This document shows, in pieces, positions 1 through 7,939 of a stretch of 64,000 nt of DNA (the stretch's first letter is position 1; each line of letters starts with the position of its first letter). The DNA lies in contig ONOG01000002.1 in assembly GCA_900319385.1 (NCBI GenBank), positions 62,001 through 126,000 on the forward strand, in the 5' to 3' direction. Position numbers and translations under genes: made by a program. Source of the stretch: an uncultured Prevotellaceae bacterium (GTDB lineage Bacteria > Bacteroidota > Bacteroidia > Bacteroidales > Bacteroidaceae). The notes under the pieces were generated by a model. The model was not told the DNA's origin and ran no database searches. It saw nothing but the letters and a program-made list of their open reading frames with translations.

Positions 1-56
1 CTTTGCAGCCGAAAACCAGACAATATTTTGTTTTTTCCTTAACATCATTAGTCAGC

Positions 57-902
57 ATGGAAACCATCAAACTATCGAACGGCGTCGAAATGCCGGTCAT
101 GGGCTACGGGGTGTTTCTCGTCAGTCCGCAGGAGTGTGAACGGTGTGTCAGCGACGCACTCAGTGTTGGATATCGTCTCATCGACACAGCACAGGCTTAC
201 CAAAACGAGGAAGGTGTGGGCGCAGCCATGAAGAAGAGCGGCATCAAGCGCGACGAAATCTTCCTCACGACGAAGGTCTGGATCAGCAACGCCGGCGAAG
301 AACGTGCAGCGAAGAGCATCGACGAGAGTCTCCGAAAGTTGCAGACCGACTACATCGACCTGCTGCTCATCCATCAGGCCTACGGCGATGTGTTCGGCTC
401 GTGGCGCGCAATGGAGCGTGCCTACCAGTCGGGCAAAGTGCGTGCCATCGGCGTCAGCAACTTCCAGGTCGGCCGCTTCTTCGACTTTGCTCACTATGTC
501 GATGTCAAGCCCATGGTCAACCAACTTCAGTGCAACGCCCTCATTCAGCAGCGCGGCATCGAACCCGTGATGCAGGAGTTCGGCACTCGCATGATGGCTT
601 GGGGGCCGCTGGGCGGTCAGGGAGTCGATGGCATTGTGAAGAGCGAGACCCTTGCTGCCATTGGCCAAAAGTACGGAAAGACGGCTGCTCAGGTCGCCCT
701 TCGCTGGCTCACCCAGCGCGGCATTGTCGCCATTCCGAAGTCGAGTCACAAGGAACGCATGGCGCAGAACTTCGACGTGTTCGACTTCCGACTCTCCGAC
801 GCCGACATGCAGCAGATTGCCACGCTCAACCAGCACGACACAGGTACCATCCCCTTCGGCGACGCTGCGTTTGTCAAACATCTTATTGAAGCCTACGGAT
901 AA
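57..902 (+). CDS. Aldo/keto reductase
   Basis: NAD(P)H-dependent cytoplasmic oxidoreductase of the aldo/keto reductase superfamily, 281 residues with the ATG at 57, which fits the usual family length of about 270-320. The reading frame stays open upstream to position 3, but the residues there do not fit the family and a Bacteroidota -7-like CTTTG sits at the very edge of the window. The catalytic tetrad is visible: Asp43 and Tyr48 in LIDTAQAY, Lys73 in LTTKVW and His106 in LLLIHQAYG. The family motif GVSNF follows, and the cofactor-binding IPKSS lies near the C-terminus. The next gene starts 2 bases after the stop, so the two are probably co-transcribed. The natural substrate cannot be told; 2,5-diketogluconate reductase-like members are the closest in style. 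Confidence 0.93.
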   Translation: METIKLSNGVEMPVMGYGVFLVSPQECERCVSDALSVGYRLIDTAQAYQNEEGVGAAMKKSGIKRDEIFLTTKVWISNAGEERAAKSIDESLRKLQTDYIDLLLIHQAYGDVFGSWRAMERAYQSGKVRAIGVSNFQVGRFFDFAHYVDVKPMVNQLQCNALIQQRGIEPVMQEFGTRMMAWGPLGGQGVDGIVKSETLAAIGQKYGKTAAQVALRWLTQRGIVAIPKSSHKERMAQNFDVFDFRLSDADMQQIATLNQHDTGTIPFGDAAFVKHLIEAYG

Positions 903-904
903 AA

Positions 905-1537
905 ATGAAGCGTATGAACATCAAGAGCCTTTTCCTGTCTCTCTGCGCCTTGCTGACAGCGCTCGCTTGCAACTCGCAGAATGCTAAAACAAACAGTAAT
1001 CAACCACAAGAAAATACTGAGACTATGTCACAAAACAGCAAGAAACTCGTCGTCTTCTTCTCTCATGCCGGCGAGAACTATTCGGTCGGGAACATCGAGG
1101 TGGGCAATACCAAAATCGTGGCCGACTACATCACGGAACTGACGGGTGCCGACCAGTTCGAAATCGTGTGCAAGAAGAACTACGACATGCCCTATATGCA
1201 ACTCATCGAAGTGGCAAAGCAGGAAGCCAACAACGGTGAGCTGCCCGATTTCGAGGGCGGAATCGACCATCTTGACCAGTACGACACCATCTTCATCGGA
1301 GGTCCGGTGTGGTGGGGCACCTATCCGCAGGTCATGTTCACATTCTTTGAGCGCTACGACTTCAACGGCAAGACGCTCATCCCCTTCACCACACACGAAG
1401 GTTCGGGTCTGGCCAGCTGTGTCGAAGATGTGAAGAAAGCCTATCCCAACGCCACAGTCTGCAAGCCCTTCAGCATCTACGGCCACGAAGTGCGTAGCGG
1501 CCGTGCGAAGGTCGAGAAATGGCTGAAGAGCCTCTAA
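905..1537 (+). CDS. Flavodoxin-like lipoprotein
   Basis: A 210-residue flavodoxin-fold protein with a lipoprotein signal at its N-terminus: a basic start, a hydrophobic run and the lipobox LTALAC with Cys22. The mature part begins KKLVVFFSHAGENY, the phosphate-binding loop region of flavodoxins, and continues with FIGGPVWWGTYPQ and FTTHEGSG, which form the other flavin-binding loops of the long flavodoxin_4-like family. It should bind FMN and act as an electron carrier or quinone/flavin reductase on the periplasmic side or in the outer membrane. It follows the aldo/keto reductase by 2 bases. The partner and physiological role are unknown. Confidence 0.85.
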   Translation: MKRMNIKSLFLSLCALLTALACNSQNAKTNSNQPQENTETMSQNSKKLVVFFSHAGENYSVGNIEVGNTKIVADYITELTGADQFEIVCKKNYDMPYMQLIEVAKQEANNGELPDFEGGIDHLDQYDTIFIGGPVWWGTYPQVMFTFFERYDFNGKTLIPFTTHEGSGLASCVEDVKKAYPNATVCKPFSIYGHEVRSGRAKVEKWLKSL

Positions 1538-1550
1538 GCTTCCGCGTCGC

Positions 1551-1590
1551 AAAAATCCCCGCATTCCTTGAGGAGTGCGGGGATTTTTTT
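1551..1590. terminator. Bidirectional Rho-independent terminator
   Basis: The hairpin AATCCCCGCA / TGCGGGGATT is bordered by A5 on the left and T7 on the right. It lies between two convergent genes, the flavodoxin-like gene (plus) and the GH3 gene (minus), and can end both transcripts. Confidence 0.9.
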
Positions 1591-1601
1591 ATGGCAGAAG
1601 T

Positions 1602-3779
1602 CTATAGCTTGAAGGTCGTCGAGACGTTGCTCACGCCGAGCTGTTCGCTGCGTGGGGTGGGGCAGGCACCGCCGACTGTGAGCGTGTAAGTGCCCTTTGT
1701 GAGCTTGCTCGTGCCGTCGTCCTGCACGGTCTGCAGACGGTCGGTGGGGATGGTCAGTTCGACCATGCGCGACTCGCCGGCTTTCAGTGCCACACGCTTG
1801 AAGCCGACCAGCTGCCGCAAGGGAGCATCCTTGCCGGCCGTCGGTGTGCTGACATACGCCTGCGCCACTTCGGTGACGTCGCGGTCGGAGCTGTTGCTGA
1901 GTTTCACTTGCACATGGAGCGTGCTGCCGTGCTTGGCTGCCCACTTCCCGTTTCTCACCTCCTGGATGCTGAGCTCGCTGTAGCCGACCTGGCTGTACGA
2001 CAGGCCGTAGCCGAAGGGGTAGAACACGTTGGTGTCGCCATAGCGATAGGTGCGGCCCGCCATCGAGTAGTCGCTGAAGGGCGGCAGGGCGGCTACGTCG
2101 GCAGGGAAGGTGATGGGCAGACGGCCCGAGAAGTTGGCGTCGCCGAAGAGCAGGTCGCCCAGCGCCATGCCGCCTTCCTGTCCGCTGTACCATGTCATGA
2201 CCACGGCGTCGGCCAGTTCGCTGATTTCACGCAGGTCGATGGGACTGCCGCCGGTGAGCACGACGACGAGCTTGTTCTGGTGTCCGCGAGCCACACGTCG
2301 CAGGTACGACATCTGCGACTCTGGCAGGCTGAGCGTCTTGCGGTCGCCCGTGTTGTCCGAGGCGATGGCGTCGCCCTCTTCGCCCTCGGTGTTTCCGTTG
2401 TTTCCCATGAAGAGAATGGAAACGTTAGCGTTGCGGGCTTCTTCCACCGACCAGTCGACGGTGTTCAGGTTGTCGGCGAGTTGCATGAATCCCTGCTTAT
2501 AGTTGATGCTCGTGCCGGCGCTGACTTGATCGACAATGCCCTGCAGATAGGTGCTGTAGTGGTTGGAGACTCCGTAGTAGTTGCCCATCTGATAATAGAC
2601 GTCGGTGGCAGCAGGACCGAGCACAAACAGGGTGTGGATGTCTTTCGACAGGGGCAGCACGCCGTCGTTCTTGAGCAGCACCATGCTCTCCTGCGCAGCG
2701 CGTCGGGCCAGGTCGATATGCCGTTCGCAGCCGATGACGTCCTCACCCACGTCGTTGTAAGGGCAGTCGGGGTCGGGCTGCAGGATGCCCAGTTTCAGTC
2801 GTGTCAGCATCAGGGGCAGGAGGGCGCGGTCGAGGTCTTTCTCTGTGAGCAGACCCTGGTCGAGTGCCTCGCGCAGTGCCTTCAGGGTCGAGCCGCACTC
2901 AAGGTTCAGCCCTGCCTTGATGGCGACGGCGGCAGCCTCGGCAGCCGTTTTCACGATTTTGTGGCCCTTATAAATGTCATCGACCGCACCGCAGTCGCTG
3001 ACGATGTGTCCGCGGAATCCCCAGTCGCGGCGCAGTACGTCGGTGAGCAGGAATTGGGAACCGGAACAGCTCTCGCCGTAGAGGGCGTTGTAGGCACCCA
3101 TGATGGTTTCGACCTTACCTTCCTGCACCAGCATGCGGAAGGCAGGCAGGTAGGTGGCGTAGAGGTCGCGGCGCGAGGGTGCGACGTTGTCGCTGTGACG
3201 CGTGGCTTCGGGGCCGGAATGCACGGCGAAGTGTTTGCCGCAGGCTGCCGTCTTGAGGTAGAACGGGTCCTGTCCCTGCATGCCGTGAACGTAGGCCACG
3301 CCCAGGGTGCCGGTGAGCAGCGGGTCCTCGCCGTAGGTTTCCATGCCGCGTCCCCAGCGTGGGTCGCGGAAGATGTTGACGTTTGGCGCCCAGAACGTCA
3401 GACCGGCGTACTGCCCGTAGTTCTGCATACGTTGCGCCACGTTGAACTTCGCACGGGCTTCGGTCGAGACCGCATCGCCCACCATCTGCACCAGTTCGGT
3501 GTCGAAGGTGGCGCCGAGTCCGATGGGTTCGGGGAACACGGTGGCGCGACCGGTGCGTCCTACGCCGTGCAGGGCTTCGCTCCACCAGTTGTAGGGTTTC
3601 AGTCCGAGGCGCGGAATGCCTGGGGCATCGTTCATGAGCTGCGAAATCTTCTCGTCGGCAGTCATCTGGCTGATGATTTCGCGGGCACGCTGTTCCATCA
3701 ACTGACCACGACGCAGTTGGGCGACAGAGGGGAGAGTACAAAGTACGAAGTACAGGGTACAAAGCGTCAGATATTTCAT
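1602..3779 (-). CDS. Glycoside hydrolase family 3 enzyme (beta-glycosidase, xylosidase-like)
   Basis: Secreted exo-acting beta-glycosidase, 725 residues. A signal peptide ends near residue 21 (PSVAQ). The GH3 N-terminal barrel follows, with LGLKPYNWWSEALHGVG, NIFRDPRWGRGMETYGEDP and GKHFAVHSGPE. The nucleophile is Asp262 in IVSDCGAVDD, the cysteine-containing form typical of plant and Prevotella xylosidase/arabinosidase members. The GH3 C-terminal domain and a fibronectin-III-like domain follow. It starts 7 bases after the GH106-like gene, so they form one transcript. The core of the signal peptide (LCTLYFVLCTL) is encoded by the dispersed CTTTGTA heptamer repeat. The exact sugar specificity is inference; xylosidase or glucosidase are both possible. 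Confidence 0.92.
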   Translation of the reverse strand: MKYLTLCTLYFVLCTLPSVAQLRRGQLMEQRAREIISQMTADEKISQLMNDAPGIPRLGLKPYNWWSEALHGVGRTGRATVFPEPIGLGATFDTELVQMVGDAVSTEARAKFNVAQRMQNYGQYAGLTFWAPNVNIFRDPRWGRGMETYGEDPLLTGTLGVAYVHGMQGQDPFYLKTAACGKHFAVHSGPEATRHSDNVAPSRRDLYATYLPAFRMLVQEGKVETIMGAYNALYGESCSGSQFLLTDVLRRDWGFRGHIVSDCGAVDDIYKGHKIVKTAAEAAAVAIKAGLNLECGSTLKALREALDQGLLTEKDLDRALLPLMLTRLKLGILQPDPDCPYNDVGEDVIGCERHIDLARRAAQESMVLLKNDGVLPLSKDIHTLFVLGPAATDVYYQMGNYYGVSNHYSTYLQGIVDQVSAGTSINYKQGFMQLADNLNTVDWSVEEARNANVSILFMGNNGNTEGEEGDAIASDNTGDRKTLSLPESQMSYLRRVARGHQNKLVVVLTGGSPIDLREISELADAVVMTWYSGQEGGMALGDLLFGDANFSGRLPITFPADVAALPPFSDYSMAGRTYRYGDTNVFYPFGYGLSYSQVGYSELSIQEVRNGKWAAKHGSTLHVQVKLSNSSDRDVTEVAQAYVSTPTAGKDAPLRQLVGFKRVALKAGESRMVELTIPTDRLQTVQDDGTSKLTKGTYTLTVGGACPTPRSEQLGVSNVSTTFKL

Positions 3780-3786
3780 ATTGCAA

Positions 3787-6351
3787 TTAGTATTTGATCA
3801 GTTTCACTTCGCTACACAGGCCCGAGGGCATGGGCGTCCACGCACTGTAAGTGGTGCGTTTGTAGTTGATGTCCACGACGTTGGCGTCCTTGAACCGTCG
3901 CCATACCGTGCCGTCGCGATCCATCTGCGCAATGCGGTTGGCAGGCAGGTTGGTCACATAGACTTCGAGTGTGTTGCGCCCCTGCCTGAGGTACGGACTG
4001 ATGTCGAGGCGGTAGGGCACGGCGAACAGGGTGCCTGCCTCCCGACCGTTGACCACCACGCGGGCAGACTCGCGCACGTCGCCGAGGTCCAGGAGGGTGT
4101 GGGGCGTCGCAGTTGTCGCGGCATGGGGCGGCAGGATGAACTCGGTGCGATACAGGCCTGTGGCCATCGTGCTGCGGAGGGCGGGGTTGTTCAGTTCGGT
4201 CCACGAACGAGGGCTGTCGAGGCGGAACGTCTGCTTGATGGCCTTGGGCTGAGCCTGCGGGAACGTGAGCGTCCACCCCGTGAGCACCTGCACCTCCTTC
4301 GCCGTTTCGAGATAGGGGTGGGGAGGAATGTTTGTCCCTTGTCCTTCGTCCTTTGCACTTTTTCCTTCGTCCTTTGTACTTCTAACAATGATGCTCTCTC
4401 CGCTGGCCAGTTGCAGTCGCAGTTTGCCGTCGCGCACGTCGGGACGCGTGATGGCCCCCGTCATGGGATTGAAGAACAGGACCTCCTGCCACTGCACGCC
4501 GAGGCTGACGTAGGCATCGACGTCGCGTGGCGTGAGGTTGGCGACGAAGTAGTGGTGGCCGTCGGGGTTCTGTCGGCGAATGCACGAAAGCCCCAGCTCG
4601 GTGCGCATGGGTTCGGCATGTCCACCACTTATCAGCAGTGCCTCTTCGTACGAAGCCGCATACTGACAATGCTTCTTCACCGCGTCGTTCAGCACGCGTT
4701 CGAACTCCTCCTGCTGGCCCTGCATGCGTCGGCCGAAACCGGGCACTGCTTCGGGCGGACGACCGACGAAGATGACGCGAGCACCTGCTTGGGCAATTTC
4801 GTCAAGACGTTGCAATGTCTCCAAAGGCATGTAACGCACCATCGGAATGATGATGGCGCTGTATTTCTTGTAGATATCTGATTTGCAAAGTATTTCATCA
4901 CTCACGTAATCCACGTCCAGACCGCCGTCGATGAGGGTCTGCACCGCCTTGATGAAACGTGGAGCACGCCGCTGCATCGAGTGAATGTCGAAGAGTGTGA
5001 CCGTCCCCTCCGCATCGTGAATCATGTCGTAGTAGGGCAGATAGACGAGCAGGTCGTTGTCCGCCTCGCCCCACTGCAGGAACGACTGGCAGCGGGTGAT
5101 ATAGGCGCTGAAGGCAGGCATGGCGTTCCACTGCGGGTTCTGCGGACTCATATCGACCGAGGCGTAGAACTGCCACGCGGGCCACGCCTCGTCCTTCGGC
5201 GAGTAGCACGTTCCGTGAAAAAACACATGGTTCACGCCCGCCACGAACATGAGGTCGAGGTCGGGCTTACACTGCGAAAGACTGGTGCGGAAATGCTCGG
5301 TGAGCCAGGTGAACGTCTCGCTCGACACATATTTCTTCCCCGTAATGTGTGCAGCCGACGAGGCGTATTTCAGCATCGAGAGATCCGAGTCGTTCTTCTT
5401 CGTATAGCCACTGTCGGTGCGCAAGCCGCGGATGCCGAAGTCGCTCAGCCCGAAACCCTCACACTCGGGAATATCGACTGCCGCATACACGTCGATGAGG
5501 TTGGCAGGCGAACCGTGCGCCTGGTTGCGCGTCAGGCTGCCGCTGCGGTGTGCCCACTCCGTCCACTGCCGCGTGCAGTTGTCCAGCAGCAGTTCGCCCA
5601 GCGTCTCGCGATAGTCGCTGAGCAGGTACTTCTTGTCGTTCACCGAGTAGCCACCCACCAGGCCGTGACTGCCCGGGTGGAGCATCGGACCCAGGTGGTC
5701 CTGCAGGCGGTAGCCCCGTCTGCGTTCAAATTCTTCGTAGAATCGCGGCGTCCAGTCGGCGCCATACACCTCGTAGGAGTCGCAGAAGAACGTGTGCGGA
5801 CGCCGCGTCCGATGCGTCACGAATGCCGTCTCGATGCCCGCCAGGTACGAACGCACGGCGTCGCGGTCGAAGTGGTCGATCACGAAACCCTCGCCGCCAG
5901 GCGCCGCCCGCTTCACCTTCTGCCGCGTGCGTCCGACGCGGATGCTCTCTCCCTCCACCACCATCTTGCAGGCAGCCTGCTCCGCCGTCACCTCCGGACC
6001 GCCCCACGGCCAACCCGTGCCCGTGGCCATGCCGACCTCCATGTCCAGACGCTCGCCCAGTGTCTCCACATAGCCGAGCATCTGCATCCATCGTGCCGAC
6101 AGGAAGGGGATGTCGTTCCGTTCGTTGCCCTGCACACCGTAGATGGGCGTAATCTCCACACCGCCCAGTCCGGCCGCCGCCATCTGCTCCATGTTCCAGC
6201 GCAGGCCGACCGAATCGACCGCACTGCCCATCCACCACCACCGCGTGTAGGGTCGCGCCTCGCGCTGTGGCGTGGGCCACGATTGGGCGAAGACATTGGA
6301 AGTGAAAAGGGAAAAGTGGAAGGTGAGAAGTAAAGTACTAATAAATTTCAT
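3787..6351 (-). CDS. GH106-like glycoside hydrolase (probable alpha-L-rhamnosidase)
   Basis: Secreted enzyme of 854 residues. The signal peptide LLLTFHFSLFTSNVFAQ is followed by the family opening RPYTRWWWMGSAVD, then GLGGVEITPIYGVQG and GTGWPWGGPEV, all typical of the GH106 alpha-L-rhamnosidase group that removes rhamnose from pectin or arabinogalactan. A beta-sandwich region near the C-terminus (LLDLGDVRESARVVVNGREAG) resembles a GH2-type sugar-binding domain. At 854 residues it is shorter than some characterised members. Around residues 655-670 a stretch STKDEGKSAKDEGQGT is encoded by an imperfect simple repeat (4328-4382) and looks like inserted linker. It precedes the GH3 gene in the same operon. 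I assign no catalytic residues. Confidence 0.75.
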   Translation of the reverse strand: MKFISTLLLTFHFSLFTSNVFAQSWPTPQREARPYTRWWWMGSAVDSVGLRWNMEQMAAAGLGGVEITPIYGVQGNERNDIPFLSARWMQMLGYVETLGERLDMEVGMATGTGWPWGGPEVTAEQAACKMVVEGESIRVGRTRQKVKRAAPGGEGFVIDHFDRDAVRSYLAGIETAFVTHRTRRPHTFFCDSYEVYGADWTPRFYEEFERRRGYRLQDHLGPMLHPGSHGLVGGYSVNDKKYLLSDYRETLGELLLDNCTRQWTEWAHRSGSLTRNQAHGSPANLIDVYAAVDIPECEGFGLSDFGIRGLRTDSGYTKKNDSDLSMLKYASSAAHITGKKYVSSETFTWLTEHFRTSLSQCKPDLDLMFVAGVNHVFFHGTCYSPKDEAWPAWQFYASVDMSPQNPQWNAMPAFSAYITRCQSFLQWGEADNDLLVYLPYYDMIHDAEGTVTLFDIHSMQRRAPRFIKAVQTLIDGGLDVDYVSDEILCKSDIYKKYSAIIIPMVRYMPLETLQRLDEIAQAGARVIFVGRPPEAVPGFGRRMQGQQEEFERVLNDAVKKHCQYAASYEEALLISGGHAEPMRTELGLSCIRRQNPDGHHYFVANLTPRDVDAYVSLGVQWQEVLFFNPMTGAITRPDVRDGKLRLQLASGESIIVRSTKDEGKSAKDEGQGTNIPPHPYLETAKEVQVLTGWTLTFPQAQPKAIKQTFRLDSPRSWTELNNPALRSTMATGLYRTEFILPPHAATTATPHTLLDLGDVRESARVVVNGREAGTLFAVPYRLDISPYLRQGRNTLEVYVTNLPANRIAQMDRDGTVWRRFKDANVVDINYKRTTYSAWTPMPSGLCSEVKLIKY

Positions 6352-6370
6352 TTTAGTATAAGAAAAATGT

Positions 6371-6560
6371 ATGTTTAAGCTTCGACGTGAGAGCTCCGCA
6401 ACTGAATGAACGATATGTTTAAGCCTTTAGGTGACAGCCTCGCAACTGAATGAATGATATGTTTAAGCCCCGAAGGGGCGACAGACCACAGGCAGGGGTG
6501 GAGCGTAGCGGAACCCCTGCTTGCAAATCAGGGGATGCTGAAGCCCCGAAGGGGCGACAG
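6371..6560. repeat. 44-bp tandem repeat running into a REP-like palindrome unit
   Basis: Two degenerate 44-bp units (6371-6414 and 6415-6458) share ATGTTTAAGC at the start and CGCAACTGAATGAA near the end. A third start (6459) runs directly into a REP-like unit: palindrome GCCCCGAAGGGGC at 6467-6479, then GACAGACCACAGGCAGGGGT, an AACCCCTGC arm, and a second GCCCCGAAGGGGC at 6543-6555. The unit ends just after the stop codon of the adjacent transposase gene. Confidence 0.85.
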
Positions 6561-6566
6561 ATAAGC

Positions 6567-7022
6567 CTAATCACCAAATGCGTACCGTTCGTCATAACTG
6601 ATTCCGCATGCTTGCAGAAACGCTTGATATTCTTCCCTAAAGGATGTTCTTTTGTGGTGTTCTGCCTGATTGCGTATATACTTGACAGTTTTTTCTATCA
6701 GAGAAGGACTGACCGAAAATGCTCCGTATCCTTCTTGCCATTCAAACCCCATGTAGCTTCTGTCCAATTGTTTCATCCACTTGCTGCTTTCTGCCTTAAT
6801 GATTCGGACAAAGTCAGCTAAGGAGATGGTTTTGGGCAGGGAACACAGTATGTGCAGGTGGTCGGGCATTCCACCCACTTCGATAGCTACACCATTTATG
6901 CTTTGTATAATGCCGCCAACGTAAGAGAAAAGTCGGCCGAGGTCTGCCTCTTGAATTTTGACAGAGGTAGATTTGACATGAAAAGTTAGGTGTATGTCGT
7001 TTTTGACGAGTGTGCTGGCCAT
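6567..7022 (-). CDS. Y1 (IS200/RAYT-like) transposase
   Basis: A single-domain HUH/Y1 tyrosine transposase of 151 residues if started at the ATG at 7022. It cuts and joins single-stranded DNA at hairpins. His55-Leu-His57 in MPDHLHIL is the metal-binding HUH-type pair, and Tyr115 in VKYIRNQAEHH is the nucleophile with Gln119 in the usual position. The frame is open further upstream to 7178, but those codons overlap a degraded REP unit (7080-7135), so the shorter start is preferred and gives the normal family length. The gene is bracketed by REP-like palindromes on both sides and lacks IS-type ends of its own, which fits a REP-associated tyrosine transposase (RAYT) better than a free IS200. Confidence 0.85.
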   Translation of the reverse strand: MASTLVKNDIHLTFHVKSTSVKIQEADLGRLFSYVGGIIQSINGVAIEVGGMPDHLHILCSLPKTISLADFVRIIKAESSKWMKQLDRSYMGFEWQEGYGAFSVSPSLIEKTVKYIRNQAEHHKRTSFREEYQAFLQACGISYDERYAFGD

Positions 7023-7079
7023 GTAGCTGTTTTTATCTTTTGCTTCTTTGGGGCTGAGCTGGTTATTGCGGTTATGCAG

Positions 7080-7135
7080 AGGTTCCACTTCGCTCCACCC
7101 CAGCTTGTGTTCTGCCATCCCTTTGGGACTGAAGC
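7080..7135 (-). repeat. Degenerate REP-like unit upstream of the transposase gene
   Basis: The stretch GGTTCCACTTCGCTCCACCCC, followed by a CTGTGG-like segment and CCCTTTGGGAC, is a worn copy of the reverse-orientation REP unit seen at 7484-7580. It lies within the open frame upstream of the transposase and argues against a start codon at 7178. (The first motif is quoted loosely; exact bases are at 7080-7103.). Confidence 0.6.
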
Positions 7136-7350
7136 GCCTGGTAAGCATGGAAATGCCCCACGGTAAATTCTTCTGCAAGTGTTAAAGCGTTCAGACAGTC
7201 GTGAGTCCATTCTTGCCGGCGCACTATTGGCACTTCGAACAATCCGTATCTACTGCAAAGGTACGATGAAACGGACATAAAAACAAAACAAAGGCGGTGT
7301 TTTTTTTCGGCTGTGTTCGGTAAAATAGTTATTGCTGTCTGCCAAATAAA

Positions 7351-7446
7351 GCCCCGAAGGGGCGACAGACCACAGGCAGGGGTGAAGCGAAGCGCAACCC
7401 CTGCTCGGCGTTAAGGAGCTAAAATAGCCCCGAAGGGGCGGCAGAT
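7351..7446 (+). repeat. REP-like palindrome unit (forward)
   Basis: GCCCCGAAGGGGC at 7351-7363, then ACAGACCACAGGCAGGGGT, a GAAGCGAAGCGC loop and ACCCCTGC, then a second GCCCCGAAGGGGC at 7427-7439. It matches the unit at 6467-6555 in order and nearly in sequence. Confidence 0.88.
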
Positions 7447-7483
7447 AAAAGATAAACACACAGTAGATCAAACTATTCATTTT

Positions 7484-7580
7484 GCCTGTCGCCCCTTCGG
7501 GGCTTCATTACTATCATGTACCTTAGCAGGGGTTTCGCTTCGCTCCACCCCTGCCTGTGGTCTGTCGCCCCTTCGGGGCT
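7484..7580 (-). repeat. REP-like palindrome unit (reverse, pairs with the forward copy)
   Basis: An inverted copy of the preceding unit: GCCCCTTCGGGGC at 7491-7503, the GCAGGGGT/ACCCCTGC segment at about 7526-7555, and GCCCCTTCGGGGC at 7567-7579. Together with 7351-7446 it forms a large inverted pair of the REPIN type. Confidence 0.88.
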
Positions 7581-7630
7581 GTTTTTTCCCCCGACACCAG
7601 TCATTATTTTGTGCGTTTAAGTTCCCTGCA

Positions 7631-7918
7631 AACTCGCTGGTACTGCGAGCCAAACTCGCTTGCGCTGTGCATAAAACTCAGTTAGGCGGGATAAACACTC
7701 AGCAGCTATGCGGACAAAACTCAAAATATCACTGATATTTTCAAAAATCTCAATGGAATTTGTACAAATCTCAATGGAATTTTCAAAAATATCAGTGATA
7801 TTTTGAGATTGGGGGGCGCATCAACGGAGTTTGATGCGCGCAGTGGCTGGGTTGGATGCGCACAGTGGCTGAGTTTGATGTGCGCAGTGGATGGGTTTGA
7901 TGCGCGCAGTGGCTGGGT
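7631..7918. repeat. Composite 22-bp periodic repeat element, copy A
   Basis: Left arm: four 22-bp units at 7631, 7653, 7675 and 7697, each beginning with (A)ACTC. Core: 7721-7806, 86 bp, with perfect 21-bp inverted ends (TCAAAATATCACTGATATTT plus T) and two inner copies of AAATCTCAATGGAATTT at 7745 and 7766. Right arm: a GCGCATCAA...TTGATGCGC hairpin at 7816-7839 and four 22-bp tandem units at 7831, 7853, 7875 and 7897, of the type GCGCAGTGGCTGGGTTTGAT. It is non-coding as far as can be seen. Copies B (19608-19832) and C (36680-36953) share the design. Confidence 0.9.
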
Positions 7919-7939
7919 GTGTGGCGCAATCGGCGGGTT

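Noticed and set aside
1908..3797. Long plus-strand open frame (629 codons) opposite the GH3 gene
   Set aside because: It is the antisense shadow of a complete GH3 gene in GC-rich DNA; its translation has no family features.
4981..6333. Long plus-strand open frame opposite the GH106-like gene
   Set aside because: Low-complexity Arg/His-rich translation, antisense to a well-supported enzyme.
6567..7178. Longer transposase of 203 residues
   Set aside because: The extra 52 codons overlap a worn REP unit, and the 151-residue form has the normal family length.
7631..7918. CRISPR array
   Set aside because: The 22-bp units are directly adjacent with no unique spacers, and no cas gene is in the window.
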